DNA of 41,402 bases from a candidate division WWE3 bacterium RIFOXYB1_FULL_43_24 (GCA_001773135.1 MEVX01000010.1:1-41402); one strand, 5' to 3'; shown: positions 7,185 through 15,826, counted from the stretch's first letter. The notes: a model not told the origin generated them from the letters alone. Numbers and translations are program-made.

Positions 7185-7889
7185 ATAGACAAAAAAGCGC
7201 TCAGATTAAACTCAAGATATACACTTCCGCCTAATTCTTTAGGTTATTGTGGGAAAGACTCGGCTCCCGAGAAATTTAAAGACTGCGTGACCAAAAGTAG
7301 ATGCGACGGAGTTGCAGAAGAATTTAAAAACTTTATAGTTTTACACCCGTATCTTAGAACATTATCTAAAATTACTGGGCTTCCGAAGTTCTCATATAAA
7401 GTAGTTGAGGGCTATTGGCTGGGCAACGAAAAGCTTCTTAAAGCCAAGAATAAGCACTACCCTATTTTGTTACACTTTTTCGCTAAACAGGGGGTTCCTG
7501 AATGGTTTGTCACCGAGCTAAAGAAAAGTAAGCCTAAAAAATTTATTCCAACCCACTTATTTCAGGTTTTGCACGTCGGTGTGGGAAGAGCTAGTGGCTC
7601 CGTTCCTTATAATCTTGAGTCGATTAATAACTGCATGATCCGCTGGGGGAAAGTGGAAAAGGTTAACAAAAAAACTGCGGTAGTTAAATTAAATTCGTTA
7701 AAAAAAGTTAAGGGCGTTTATAAACGCGTACTCATTACCGAAACGTTTCCATTTGTAGAAGGGTTTGTTCCGCGTATTAAAGTGGGGGACGTTGTTACTG
7801 TTCATTGGAAGCAGATAGTGAAAAAACTTAACGAAGAAGAGGTTGAGAAAATAACTTACTGGACGGACGAGGTTTTGAAAACTATTTAA
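7185..7889 (+). CDS. DUF6390-like hydrogenase-associated protein with a probable AUA start
   Basis: The frame is open from 7164. The first conventional start is GTG at 7287, but that would remove the segment LNSRYTLPPNSLGYCGKDS, which I recall as the conserved N-terminus of the DUF6390 family (PPN-x-LGYCG). No ATG, GTG or TTG exists between the upstream stop (7161-7163) and 7287. ATA at 7185 gives MDKKALRLNSRYTLPPN and has a TAATAT hexamer 7 nt upstream, as other leaderless genes here do; ATC at 7176 is a weaker option. The product is 234 residues with a basic C-terminal domain, function unknown. Its position beside the hydrogenase genes suggests a role in hydrogenase assembly or function. 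Confidence 0.6.
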   Translation: MDKKALRLNSRYTLPPNSLGYCGKDSAPEKFKDCVTKSRCDGVAEEFKNFIVLHPYLRTLSKITGLPKFSYKVVEGYWLGNEKLLKAKNKHYPILLHFFAKQGVPEWFVTELKKSKPKKFIPTHLFQVLHVGVGRASGSVPYNLESINNCMIRWGKVEKVNKKTAVVKLNSLKKVKGVYKRVLITETFPFVEGFVPRIKVGDVVTVHWKQIVKKLNEEEVEKITYWTDEVLKTI

Positions 7890-7895
7890 AAAGAA

Positions 7896-7930
7896 AAAAG
7901 CCGGTCTTTTTGTTAAAAGTTCCGGCTTTT
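7896..7930. terminator. Bidirectional intrinsic terminator
   Basis: AAAAGCCGG (7896-7904) pairs with CCGGCTTTT (7922-7930) around a 17-nt loop. T-runs occur on both sides, longer in the minus direction (CTTTTTTC). It separates the convergent genes ending at 7889 and 7940 and can serve both. Confidence 0.8.
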
Positions 7931-7939
7931 AATTACTCC

Positions 7940-8275
7940 TCAATCCTTTAATACTACGGGTTTTTTTACTACAGTTTCAATAGCGAATAGGATGTCAGCT
8001 TCGAGGTCTTCCCAGTTAAAAACGATATTCTTTTCAATACACAGGCAGTACGGGCTGATATCTATTCGCTCGATGCCCTCGACATCATTGAGTTTTATTA
8101 GTAATTCATGCCCCAAATACCCCACTTTACTATACCGGAGTGCGACTATATCCAGGGGAAAATCGAAGACTTCTAAAGCTGAGTCACATATTCGCTGTTT
8201 AACGTTGTATAACCTATACCTGCTTCCACCCGAACGTTTATCGATTTTTACCAGCAGTGTATCGTATGCAGCCAT
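7940..8275 (-). CDS. Small protein resembling an isolated Nfu N-terminal domain
   Basis: The protein is 111 residues from the ATG at 8275, chosen because an AAGGAGG element (AAGGAGGAGAAGGAG) lies directly upstream; an in-frame start 33 nt earlier has no such support. Residues about 57-105 (GHELLIKLNDVEGIERIDIS, then FNWEDLEADILFAI) resemble the Nfu N-terminal domain, where a leading aliphatic helix, a GV-x-x-V strand and W-x-x-L-x-x-x-I follow in order. The CxxC iron-sulfur scaffold domain that normally follows is absent, so a cluster-carrier role is not supported. The match is by eye and weak. It is a stand-alone unit with a consensus promoter and its own terminator. Confidence 0.5.
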   Translation of the reverse strand: MAAYDTLLVKIDKRSGGSRYRLYNVKQRICDSALEVFDFPLDIVALRYSKVGYLGHELLIKLNDVEGIERIDISPYCLCIEKNIVFNWEDLEADILFAIETVVKKPVVLKD

Positions 8276-8340
8276 CTCCTTCTCCTCCTTATCGTGAGTT
8301 AACAGCAATATATTTATCGCTATTATTGAGAATAGAGGTA

Positions 8341-8368
8341 ATTATAAACTAACCTGAAAGGGTGTCAA
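8341..8368 (-). promoter_or_regulatory. Consensus sigma-70-type promoter
   Basis: On the minus strand TTGACA (8363-8368) and TATAAT (8341-8346) are separated by 16 nt, giving a leader of roughly 60 nt before the ATG at 8275. It shares TTGACACCC with the promoter at 1687. It lies just outside the stop codon of the upstream EamA gene. Confidence 0.75.
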
Positions 8369-8369
8369 C

Positions 8370-9281
8370 CTATAGTGCTGTTTGGGCCTGTTTTGTTGTA
8401 GGTAAGGGGTTACGGGCAAATAATAGAAGCCCGAAAACAATGAGTGCCGTCTGAAGTGTTAGCGTAAAATTCCAGCTATGCGTGATGAAGACGGCGGAAA
8501 GTACGTTAGTGATTAAAGTAGAAGAAACCAAGACTGAGGTTACGACAACGGCCGGGGCATGCTTTAGGGCGCTGTACCAAGTTGTAGTGTAGGCCAACAG
8601 AAAAAGAACGGTTATACCGATAAAAAAGATTTGCTGTCCGCTTAGCTCTAAGCTTTTCTGCATGACCTGAGGTACTGTTAGTAATGTTGCGGACATAAGT
8701 ACAACGGAGCCAAGTCCCATCCTAAAAGCTGTAACTATGTTGGGCGAAACCGTTGCTAAAACTTTTTTCGCAATTATATTTTCAACTGCCCATAAAACAG
8801 TCGCAATCAAAAGCATTAATTCTCCCTGAGAAAATTTGAAACCCTTAAAACCGCCCACAATAATATTTCCGGTGAATAATAATAGAACACCCACGAACTG
8901 CCGTTTAGAAACTATTTCTTTTAATAGAGGAACTGCCATCAACATAACCCAAAAAACCAACGTTTTGTGAATAATCGCTGCGTTAACTGCGGGAGTTTGA
9001 GACAGCCCTGTGAAATAAAGGTAGAAAGGAAGCGAACCCCCGATAATTCCTATCAGGATTAAGTACTTTAGTTCTTTTCCCGTGAGCTTTAATATTTTTC
9101 CCCACTCTCCGGTGGCCAAAACTATAGCAACAATTAAAAGCGCAACCGCTAGATTTTTAACGGAGGTAAAATATAGTGCGGGTTTAATTGCATCGACGGC
9201 GAACTTATTAACAAAAATAGAAACACCCGAAATTACAGCCGTAAGTAATGAAATGTAAATGCCTTTAGTTGTATTAGACAT
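8370..9281 (-). CDS. EamA/DMT-family membrane transporter
   Basis: The protein has 303 residues and about ten hydrophobic segments in two similar halves, the layout of drug/metabolite transporters (two EamA domains). Typical phrases are FVNKFAVDAIKPALYFTSVK in the first helix pair and LWAVENIIAKKVLATVSPNI at the start of the second repeat. It would export or import a small metabolite across the plasma membrane; substrate unknown. Its ATG shares one base with the ferredoxin stop (TAATG), so it is the last gene of the fermentation operon and probably translationally coupled. Export of a fermentation product is a reasonable but unproven guess. Confidence 0.85.
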   Translation of the reverse strand: MSNTTKGIYISLLTAVISGVSIFVNKFAVDAIKPALYFTSVKNLAVALLIVAIVLATGEWGKILKLTGKELKYLILIGIIGGSLPFYLYFTGLSQTPAVNAAIIHKTLVFWVMLMAVPLLKEIVSKRQFVGVLLLFTGNIIVGGFKGFKFSQGELMLLIATVLWAVENIIAKKVLATVSPNIVTAFRMGLGSVVLMSATLLTVPQVMQKSLELSGQQIFFIGITVLFLLAYTTTWYSALKHAPAVVVTSVLVSSTLITNVLSAVFITHSWNFTLTLQTALIVFGLLLFARNPLPTTKQAQTAL

Positions 9282-9526
9282 TAGTCAGGCCAAACCTGCT
9301 GACCGGTTTCGGCATCGGTTACCACGATTGCCTTTGTAGGGCATGACTGCGCCGCCATTAATATGTTTTCAGCCTCATCGGCCGCCCCATCCACAAATAC
9401 AGCTTTATTGTTCTCGTCGAGCTTAAATACTCCCGGAGATACAGCAATGCAGGATGCTGCCCCAATGCAATCTTTAGCTACTACTTTTATTTTATATTTT
9501 CCTATTTGAATTTCTTTATCTTCCAT
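9281..9526 (-). CDS. Single-cluster ferredoxin
   Basis: The protein has 81 residues. It holds DCIGAASCIAVSPGVF (about 19-34) and SCPTKAI (about 61-67), giving the pattern C-x2-A-x2-C...C-P. The middle cysteine of the usual CxxCxxC is Ala, so a [3Fe-4S] cluster or a 4Fe cluster with a non-cysteine ligand is expected. It is the likely electron acceptor of the oxidoreductase encoded just upstream and donor to a reductase or hydrogenase. It lies 38 nt after the beta-subunit gene with no clear Shine-Dalgarno. Confidence 0.88.
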   Translation of the reverse strand: MEDKEIQIGKYKIKVVAKDCIGAASCIAVSPGVFKLDENNKAVFVDGAADEAENILMAAQSCPTKAIVVTDAETGQQVWPD

Positions 9527-9564
9527 TAAGTTATGGTAAAGAATTTTTGGAAGTAAGGCAACTA

Positions 9565-10422
9565 TTACGTGTACTTTTTGAAAAGTTCTACCGCCGACGA
9601 TCTTTCTACAGGCGTTTCTATTAAAGGTTTTTCTTTAATTTGCGGAATATGCTCCTCATAAGAAGGTCTGTCAGATTTATAAAATATTCCGAGAGGTATT
9701 TTTTTGTCACCAAATTCGGAAGCTCTTTCTAAAGCTTTGTGTTTGTCCGTAGGATCGTAATCCTCTTCAAGGTAGTAAGTGTTTTGTTGGTAAAATCCGT
9801 GTGTGCAGACTTTATTAAATGTTACACAAGGCTGAAGAATATCAATGACCGCAAGACCCTTGTGTTTATTTGCTTCGACAATTATTTCCGTGAGCTTTGG
9901 CATATCTCCTGAGTAAGCGCGGGCAACAAATGTTGCGCCTGAAATTATCGCTAAGGTTAACGGATTAAACGGTTCGTCCGGATTACCCTGCGGCGTTGAT
10001 TTTGTTTTAAACCCGTGAGCAGTAAGAGGCGATGTCTGTCCTGTGGTTAAAGAATATAAAGCGTTGTCGTGAATTAAAACTGTCAGATCGTGATTTCTCC
10101 TGCATGTGTGAATAAAATGATTTCCCCCCTCACCGAAACAATCCCCGTCTCCCGTAAAAACAAATGTATTAAGACGGTTGTTGGCCATCTTAATTCCGGT
10201 CGCTACGGGTAAAGCCCTGCCGTGCAGCCCTTCAAATGAGTTTATTTTAACGAAGTTAACGATATGACCATGACAGCCAATTCCGGCAACAATTGCTGTG
10301 TTGGAACTGTCCCACCCTTCCTTAACTGCCGCGTTTTTGAATGCACCCCAAATATTCAGGTCTCCGCAGCCGGGGCACCAGTTTGGAAAGTGCGGTGTTT
10401 GTAGATCAGACATTTTTGTCAT
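9565..10422 (-). CDS. 2-oxoacid:ferredoxin oxidoreductase, beta (TPP-binding) subunit
   Basis: The protein has 285 residues. Recognisable are the cluster and TPP region (WCPGCGD at about 15-21, GIGCHGH, LHGRALPVATGIK), the TPP-Mg motif TGDGDCFGEGGNHFIH, NALYSLTTGQTSP, and a late cysteine in ILQPCVTFNK that completes the ligands of the [4Fe-4S] cluster. It catalyses CoA-dependent oxidative decarboxylation of a 2-oxoacid together with the alpha/gamma subunit. It overlaps that gene by 4 nt (ATGA), with AAGGAG 6 nt upstream. Substrate (pyruvate, 2-oxoglutarate or branched-chain oxoacid) cannot be fixed here. Confidence 0.93.
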   Translation of the reverse strand: MTKMSDLQTPHFPNWCPGCGDLNIWGAFKNAAVKEGWDSSNTAIVAGIGCHGHIVNFVKINSFEGLHGRALPVATGIKMANNRLNTFVFTGDGDCFGEGGNHFIHTCRRNHDLTVLIHDNALYSLTTGQTSPLTAHGFKTKSTPQGNPDEPFNPLTLAIISGATFVARAYSGDMPKLTEIIVEANKHKGLAVIDILQPCVTFNKVCTHGFYQQNTYYLEEDYDPTDKHKALERASEFGDKKIPLGIFYKSDRPSYEEHIPQIKEKPLIETPVERSSAVELFKKYT

Positions 10423-12149
10423 TTTTTACTCCTTATCTTATTTACGGCGTCGATGATTTCTTCAGGATAAATTTGGCGTCCGTCGTATTTCAAAAAGTTT
10501 TCATCAATTTTGATTTGAGTATTTTCGCGTATTAGTTTTTCCATCTGTCCTGTGTAGTTGCACTCAACATTTAAAATATATTTTGATTTAGATGACATTT
10601 CGCTTAGTTCATCAGACGGAAACGGACTCATCCAGTTTACGTGAATATAATTAACACCGTCCAGATTTTTTAACGCCTGCAAGATACTTCCTTTATTACT
10701 TCCCCAGGAAATTATAGTTATCTCAGCATCTTCGGGGCCGAACAACTGTGGTTTTTCCATGTCCTGCTCTTTGCAGGTTTTAAGTTTGGTCATTCTTTTT
10801 TCCATCATTATGTTTCTGTTATCAATATCTTCACTGGAGTAACCTTCTTCGTCATGTTCATCGGAGTTTGCGATGAAAAAGTTACCGACACCGGGAACAG
10901 TTCTTTGCGAAATTCCGCTTGGTTCAGACGCATATCTTTTATAATCCTCCACTTTTGCTGTTGTAAGTTTTCCGCGGTCTATCCTGTAATCCGAATATTC
11001 GTATAACGGGAAGCTTTGGGCGTTTTCACAAATATTTTTGTCGATAATTACAACGACGGGTGTCTGATATTTATCGGCTAGATTAAATGCTTTCATTGTA
11101 AGCTCAAAGGCCTCTTTTGCGTCACCTGCGGCCAAAACTATCCGTGGGAAATCATCCTGGTGTGCATTCAAAATCATCTGGAGGTCGCCCTGGCCACTCC
11201 AGGTCGGTAAACCTGTTGCAGGACCCGGGCGCATTCCTTCGATAATAACAAGCGGGGTCTCCGTCATTCCCGCGAGACCGTAGCCTTCCGTCATCAGACA
11301 AAATCCTCCTCCCGATGTAGAGGTCATCGATCTTGCACCTGCATAAGATGCTCCGATTGCCATGTTTATTGCAGAAAGTTCGTCCTCGGGTTGTTTATAA
11401 ATGTAACCGAACTTCTCCTGATTCTCCGCGAGTACGTGCAGAATATTTGAAATCGGTGACATCGGGTAGATTGCAGCATATTGCAGACCTGCGGAAATAG
11501 CACCCAACGCTACACTTTCGTTTCCGTCAATTGCCATATAGGGAACAAAATTACTCAGAGACTCCAAAGGACTTAATGAATTTTTTAGATGTTGCCTATA
11601 ATTTTCGGTTACATATTTGAAACCGTTTTCTGCAGCTGCAACGTTAACTTTTACTATTTCATCGCCTTTACTACCGAATTCTTCGGAGATCAGACTATTA
11701 AGAATCAGAAGGTTGCCTCCGAGAACGGCTGTAACGGCCCCAAGCGCAACTGTGTTAATTAAAAGATCAGAATTTCCGGCTTCTTTCGCGATTTTGGACA
11801 GAGGCACACCCAGTAAAACCACAGTAGAGGGAACTTTAGATGTATCGATTTTGGCCGCAGAGTCATATATTAAGCCTGCCCCATCTGCGAACTCAGTTAA
11901 ATGTTTATTAACGGTGTCCTGATTTAGAGCGATAAGAAAGTCATTAACTTTTCTGGGTGCCGTGACTTCTTCTTTGGAAATATTTACCTGGAGGACGTTG
12001 TGCCCCCCTTTAATTAATGACGGGTATTCTATTTGGTTATATATGTGATATCCCGATCTTATCGCTAATTTAGCGAGCATCAGTCCGGCAGACTTTACGC
12101 CCTGACCAGCCTCCGCTCCTATTTTTATGGATATTATTGTGCTAGGCAT
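10419..12149 (-). CDS. 2-oxoacid:ferredoxin oxidoreductase, fused gamma-alpha subunit
   Basis: The protein is about 576 residues from the ATG at 12149 (a TTG 12 nt earlier is possible). The gamma domain is N-terminal (IGAEAGQGVKSAG, then YPSLIKGGHN), followed by the alpha pyrimidine-binding domain (AAIYPMSPISNI, EDELSAINMAIGASYAGARS, TSTSGGGFCLM, GPATGLPTWSGQGDL) and the C-terminal transketolase-like domain. This gamma-alpha fusion is the KorA-like architecture. The start overlaps the stop of the acyl-CoA synthetase gene by 8 nt, so the two are coupled. With the beta subunit it would yield acyl-CoA, CO2 and reduced ferredoxin in the cytoplasm. Confidence 0.92.
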   Translation of the reverse strand: MPSTIISIKIGAEAGQGVKSAGLMLAKLAIRSGYHIYNQIEYPSLIKGGHNVLQVNISKEEVTAPRKVNDFLIALNQDTVNKHLTEFADGAGLIYDSAAKIDTSKVPSTVVLLGVPLSKIAKEAGNSDLLINTVALGAVTAVLGGNLLILNSLISEEFGSKGDEIVKVNVAAAENGFKYVTENYRQHLKNSLSPLESLSNFVPYMAIDGNESVALGAISAGLQYAAIYPMSPISNILHVLAENQEKFGYIYKQPEDELSAINMAIGASYAGARSMTSTSGGGFCLMTEGYGLAGMTETPLVIIEGMRPGPATGLPTWSGQGDLQMILNAHQDDFPRIVLAAGDAKEAFELTMKAFNLADKYQTPVVVIIDKNICENAQSFPLYEYSDYRIDRGKLTTAKVEDYKRYASEPSGISQRTVPGVGNFFIANSDEHDEEGYSSEDIDNRNIMMEKRMTKLKTCKEQDMEKPQLFGPEDAEITIISWGSNKGSILQALKNLDGVNYIHVNWMSPFPSDELSEMSSKSKYILNVECNYTGQMEKLIRENTQIKIDENFLKYDGRQIYPEEIIDAVNKIRSKK

Positions 12150-15009
12150 CGTATTTTTCAAAATAAATTCTATCTTTAGGGCAACCGTTGGCGGTTAGAA
12201 TTTTTGTTACATCATTAATCATAAATTTATTACCGCAAATGTACACAGCGCATTTAGATGCATCAGGAAAGTCGTTTTTCACCAGAGGTGTAATAAAGCC
12301 CGTCGCCCCATTCCATTTAGTGCTTTTGTTGCACACCGCTATCTGACATTTAAAATTGGAAAATTCTTTAGTAAGTGACTCCAGATAGTCCTGCATAAAT
12401 ATGTCTTCGCAATCGTTAAGCCCAAGATACAGAGAAATCTGTTTAGTTGTCTTTTCTACTCTGAGTAGATGTTCTATCATAATTTTCAACGGTGCGAATC
12501 CGCTTCCCGTGGCTAAGAACAAAAGGTTATCCGCACTTTCGTCAGCTCTCAGTGTAAAGATTCCGAAGGGGCCGAGATAAGTCATGACGTCCCCTTCCTT
12601 TAAGGCTTCAAAGAATTTTGAACCCGGGCCCCCGGGAGTTGTATCTACAAGCAAATTAAACTTTGTAGGAGAGGACTGCCCGGCTACCGAGTAGCAGTTT
12701 ATCCTTGTAGCTGAAACTTTTACGCTAACATACTGGCCGGGTTTTAAAACGAGAGGTTCTTCTGCTTCGAACTCTAAATACCTCATCTTCCCTGCCAAAA
12801 CCTCGTTCTTAAGAGTTTTTGCTACTTTGAACTTCGGTCCTGCAGGTTTTGGTTTATTTAATTCCAAAATTACTTTTGTATCGACCGCCCAAACATCGTT
12901 AATCGTAACAATCACAGGATTGATTTCTATTTCCTGTATTTCAGGAGCGGCCTCATAAAGTTTTTGCAGGTTGTAGATGAGATTATAAAGTTTTTCCAAA
13001 GCGTAAGGAGGCTCATTATTGTTTCCCTTAAGAACGGAATATATTTTTGAGCCTTTTACTAATTCCTGAATGCTTGCCATGTCTAACGGCAATAGATGAA
13101 GATTTTTGTCGGCAATGAGTTCTACTAGTGAGCCGCCTGCCCCGAACAGTAAAACAGGACCGAACGTAGGATCTCTTTTTACACCTACTAATACTTCTGC
13201 TCCGCTGGGAATTTCTTTTTGAATTTGAAATTGCACGTGGGATTTTATTTCTTCGTCCAGGTTTTCAGTTTTTCTTTCGAGAGTACTCCATGCATTTTCA
13301 AGTTGGTCTTCGTTTCTAATATCTAAAATGACACCGCCGAAATGTTTTTTATGCAAAAGCCCGGGAGAAGAAAGTTTAAGGACAACCGGATATCCGATTT
13401 GGTCCGCAAATTTAGATGCGTCTTTAAGGTCGGTTGCGATTTTTGTTCCCGGAGTCCGAATTCCTACGGATGAAATTACGTTATCGGCATCAAGATTATC
13501 CAGTGCCTTTTGTCCCGCAGTTACGGCCTTTTGGAGAATTTTGGAACATTCTTCGGGCAATATTTGTTTGTTCAAAAGGCCTATGTCCGTCATCTCACGC
13601 AGTATTTTTTCCTGCCGGCTTTTGAATTTCCACATTGCTCCGATAACCGCGATCGCTCTCTCCGGAAATAAATATGAAGGTACTTTAAGCTTGTTAAGGG
13701 CAAGTTCACCTGCGGAAACCATACTTCCTCCGATGAATGAACAGAAGACGGGTTTCTTATATTTTTTTGAAATATTTCCGATCATCTCAGCCGTCTTTTC
13801 TATCTGAGTCATCATTTGGGGCGTGAGAATAACCAGCAATGAATCACATTTGTCTGTTTTTAAAACTATTTCAGCGGCGTTAGCAAAACGGTCTGCAAGA
13901 GCATCTCCCAAAACATCTACAGGGTTTAACAAACTTGATGATCTGGGAAGCACTTCGGATAATTGTTTTTTAATATCGTCGTCGATTACTGCAATTTCGA
14001 GTCCTTCTTCGATTACTGCATCCGCGCTTATAACTCCCGGGCCTCCCGCGTTTGAAATGATTGCAACCCTCGGTCCCGCGGGAATGTCGTTCCATGCGAA
14101 AGCTTTTGAAAGATCGAAAAATTCTTCAAGTGTGTTGCATCTGTAAACACCCGCCTGCTTTAAAGCAACGTCCAAAATATCATCGGCTCCTGCGATCGCT
14201 CCTGTGTGAGACTGCATAGCTGACTTGGCGGCGTTTGTTTTTCCCGGTTTGATAATAAAAATTGGGTCGTTCTTGGCGATTTGCTTTGTTAGTTTTAAAA
14301 ATTGCTGGCCGTCAGTGATAGACTCCAGATACATACCAACAGGCTCTATTTTCCTTGTCGTCCCGTCTGCAAGGCTTGAAATAGGCTCTTCTTTCTTACT
14401 TAAAAAATATTCCAGAACGTCGTTCTCGTTTATAACTGTCTTGTTTCCCATTGTAATGAACTCGGAAAACCCAACGTTAACGAGAGAAAACCAGTCAAAA
14501 AGACTTGTGGCGAGGGCGCCGGACTGTGAGATAAAGCGTAGATTTCCCGGCTGGTCAGGGACTTTTGCAAATGTTGCGTTAAGAGAAACTAGATTGTTAA
14601 CGAAGCCTAAGCAGTTCGGACCGAGCATATTTATTTCATTATTTTTGCAGAGTTGTTCCAACTGTTTTTCAAGCTCTGCCCCCTCGGATCCGGTTTCTTT
14701 AAATCCTGCGGTGAGTGTCACAACATTTTTGATGCCTTTTTTAGCAATTTGTTCTATGGTAGGTAATACAAAAGCAACGGGTATGGCAATTATTGCGAGG
14801 TCAGGAACTTCGGGTAAATCTAAAACGGTTTTATAGCATTTTATTTTTCCTATTGAGTCTGTGTTGGGATTTACTGCGAAAACTTTACCTTTATATTCCG
14901 ATTCAACGATATTTTTTAAAATCACTGCGCCCACTTTTTCGGGTGAGTTAGAAGCCCCGATGACAACAACTGATTTTGGTGAAAAAAGGGCAGCGAGATT
15001 CTTGGGCAT
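12142..15009 (-). CDS. ADP-forming acyl-CoA synthetase fused to a flavin/NAD(P) reductase domain
   Basis: The protein has 955 residues. Residues 1 to about 465 form the alpha part of an ADP-forming acetyl/acyl-CoA synthetase: CoA-binding domain (VVVIGASNSPEKVGAVILKN), ligase domain (FISQSGALA), and SHTGAIAG with the phosphorylatable His at about 268. Residues about 500-715 form the ATP-grasp beta part (IGYPVVLKLSSPGLLHKKHF, LLFGAGGSLVELI, EIEINPVIV). Residues about 725-955 are a ferredoxin-reductase-type module: flavin motif RINCYSVAG, GPFGIFTL, NAD-binding LATGSGFAPLK, and YICGNKFM near the end. The C-terminal [2Fe-2S] segment found in hydrogenase gamma or PyrK-like proteins is missing. Alpha-beta fusion is common; the extra reductase is not. 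TAGACT 6 nt before the ATG suggests a leaderless mRNA for the operon. Confidence 0.92.
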   Translation of the reverse strand: MPKNLAALFSPKSVVVIGASNSPEKVGAVILKNIVESEYKGKVFAVNPNTDSIGKIKCYKTVLDLPEVPDLAIIAIPVAFVLPTIEQIAKKGIKNVVTLTAGFKETGSEGAELEKQLEQLCKNNEINMLGPNCLGFVNNLVSLNATFAKVPDQPGNLRFISQSGALATSLFDWFSLVNVGFSEFITMGNKTVINENDVLEYFLSKKEEPISSLADGTTRKIEPVGMYLESITDGQQFLKLTKQIAKNDPIFIIKPGKTNAAKSAMQSHTGAIAGADDILDVALKQAGVYRCNTLEEFFDLSKAFAWNDIPAGPRVAIISNAGGPGVISADAVIEEGLEIAVIDDDIKKQLSEVLPRSSSLLNPVDVLGDALADRFANAAEIVLKTDKCDSLLVILTPQMMTQIEKTAEMIGNISKKYKKPVFCSFIGGSMVSAGELALNKLKVPSYLFPERAIAVIGAMWKFKSRQEKILREMTDIGLLNKQILPEECSKILQKAVTAGQKALDNLDADNVISSVGIRTPGTKIATDLKDASKFADQIGYPVVLKLSSPGLLHKKHFGGVILDIRNEDQLENAWSTLERKTENLDEEIKSHVQFQIQKEIPSGAEVLVGVKRDPTFGPVLLFGAGGSLVELIADKNLHLLPLDMASIQELVKGSKIYSVLKGNNNEPPYALEKLYNLIYNLQKLYEAAPEIQEIEINPVIVTINDVWAVDTKVILELNKPKPAGPKFKVAKTLKNEVLAGKMRYLEFEAEEPLVLKPGQYVSVKVSATRINCYSVAGQSSPTKFNLLVDTTPGGPGSKFFEALKEGDVMTYLGPFGIFTLRADESADNLLFLATGSGFAPLKIMIEHLLRVEKTTKQISLYLGLNDCEDIFMQDYLESLTKEFSNFKCQIAVCNKSTKWNGATGFITPLVKNDFPDASKCAVYICGNKFMINDVTKILTANGCPKDRIYFEKYDA

Positions 15010-15078
15010 TAGTTTAGTCTAGGCATTATTCGGTAAATCGTCAATCCGTCACAGCCTTTTGTGCTATCATTTAAATCT

Positions 15079-15819
15079 ATGAAACTTCAAAACAAAATCG
15101 CAATAGTAACCGGAGCGTCAAGTGGAATTGGTTTAGCAATAGCAAAATTATATCTAGAAGAAGGAGCCACGGTAGTTTTTTCAGATATAAATGAAGCGGG
15201 AGCCCAAGTAACCGAAGGTCTTGGCGATAAGGCCTCTTTTATAAAATGTGACGTGTCTAAATCAGAAGAAGTAAATCAATTAGTAGGGACGGTTGTAGAA
15301 AAGTACGGAAAACTCGACATTATGGTAAATAACGCAGGTATCGGCGCTTTAGGAGACGCGTTAAATTGTACTGACGCCGACTGGGCTAAAGTTATCGCCG
15401 TGAACTTGTCGGGGGTATTCTATGGTGTTAGAGCTGCTGCCAATGCTATGAAAGCCACAAATACCAAAGGCTCCATCATAAACATGACCTCGATTTTAGG
15501 AATTGTCGGGCTTCAAGGCACTATTGCTTACAGTTCCGCTAAAGGTGGGGTGTCCAACATGACACGTGCCGCAGCGCAGGATTTGGCATCGTTGAGTATT
15601 AGGGTTAACGCTATAGCCCCGGCCTTCATTAAAACAAATATGACCAAGGACGTTTTGCAGGACGAAGCCTTCAACACGATGGTTAAAACAAACACACCTT
15701 TAGGATATGCAGGAGATCCGGAAGATATTGCATCTGCTGCACTTTATCTGGCTTCCGACGAGTCTAAATATGTTACGGGAATAATATTACCTGTCGACGG
15801 TGGTTGGACTTGTAGATAA
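15079..15819 (+). CDS. Short-chain dehydrogenase/reductase (SDR)
   Basis: The protein is 246 residues from the ATG at 15079. It has the classical SDR motifs: TGASSGIG near residue 12 (NAD(P) binding), NNAG near 88, INMTS (catalytic Ser), YSSAK (Tyr and Lys) and a terminal LPVDGGWTCR. The acidic residue after the second strand (FSDINEAG) favours NAD over NADP. Substrate unknown; the closest generic labels are FabG-like or glucose/levodione dehydrogenase-like. The ATG is preferred over a GTG 18 nt earlier because TATCAT lies 8 nt upstream of it, as in other leaderless genes here. It is divergent from the acyl-CoA synthetase gene. Confidence 0.9.
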   Translation: MKLQNKIAIVTGASSGIGLAIAKLYLEEGATVVFSDINEAGAQVTEGLGDKASFIKCDVSKSEEVNQLVGTVVEKYGKLDIMVNNAGIGALGDALNCTDADWAKVIAVNLSGVFYGVRAAANAMKATNTKGSIINMTSILGIVGLQGTIAYSSAKGGVSNMTRAAAQDLASLSIRVNAIAPAFIKTNMTKDVLQDEAFNTMVKTNTPLGYAGDPEDIASAALYLASDESKYVTGIILPVDGGWTCR

Positions 15820-15826
15820 GTTAACT

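Noticed and set aside
7287-7889. GTG at 7287 as the start of the DUF6390-like gene
   Set aside because: It would discard the conserved-looking PPNSLGYCG segment encoded just upstream in the same open frame.
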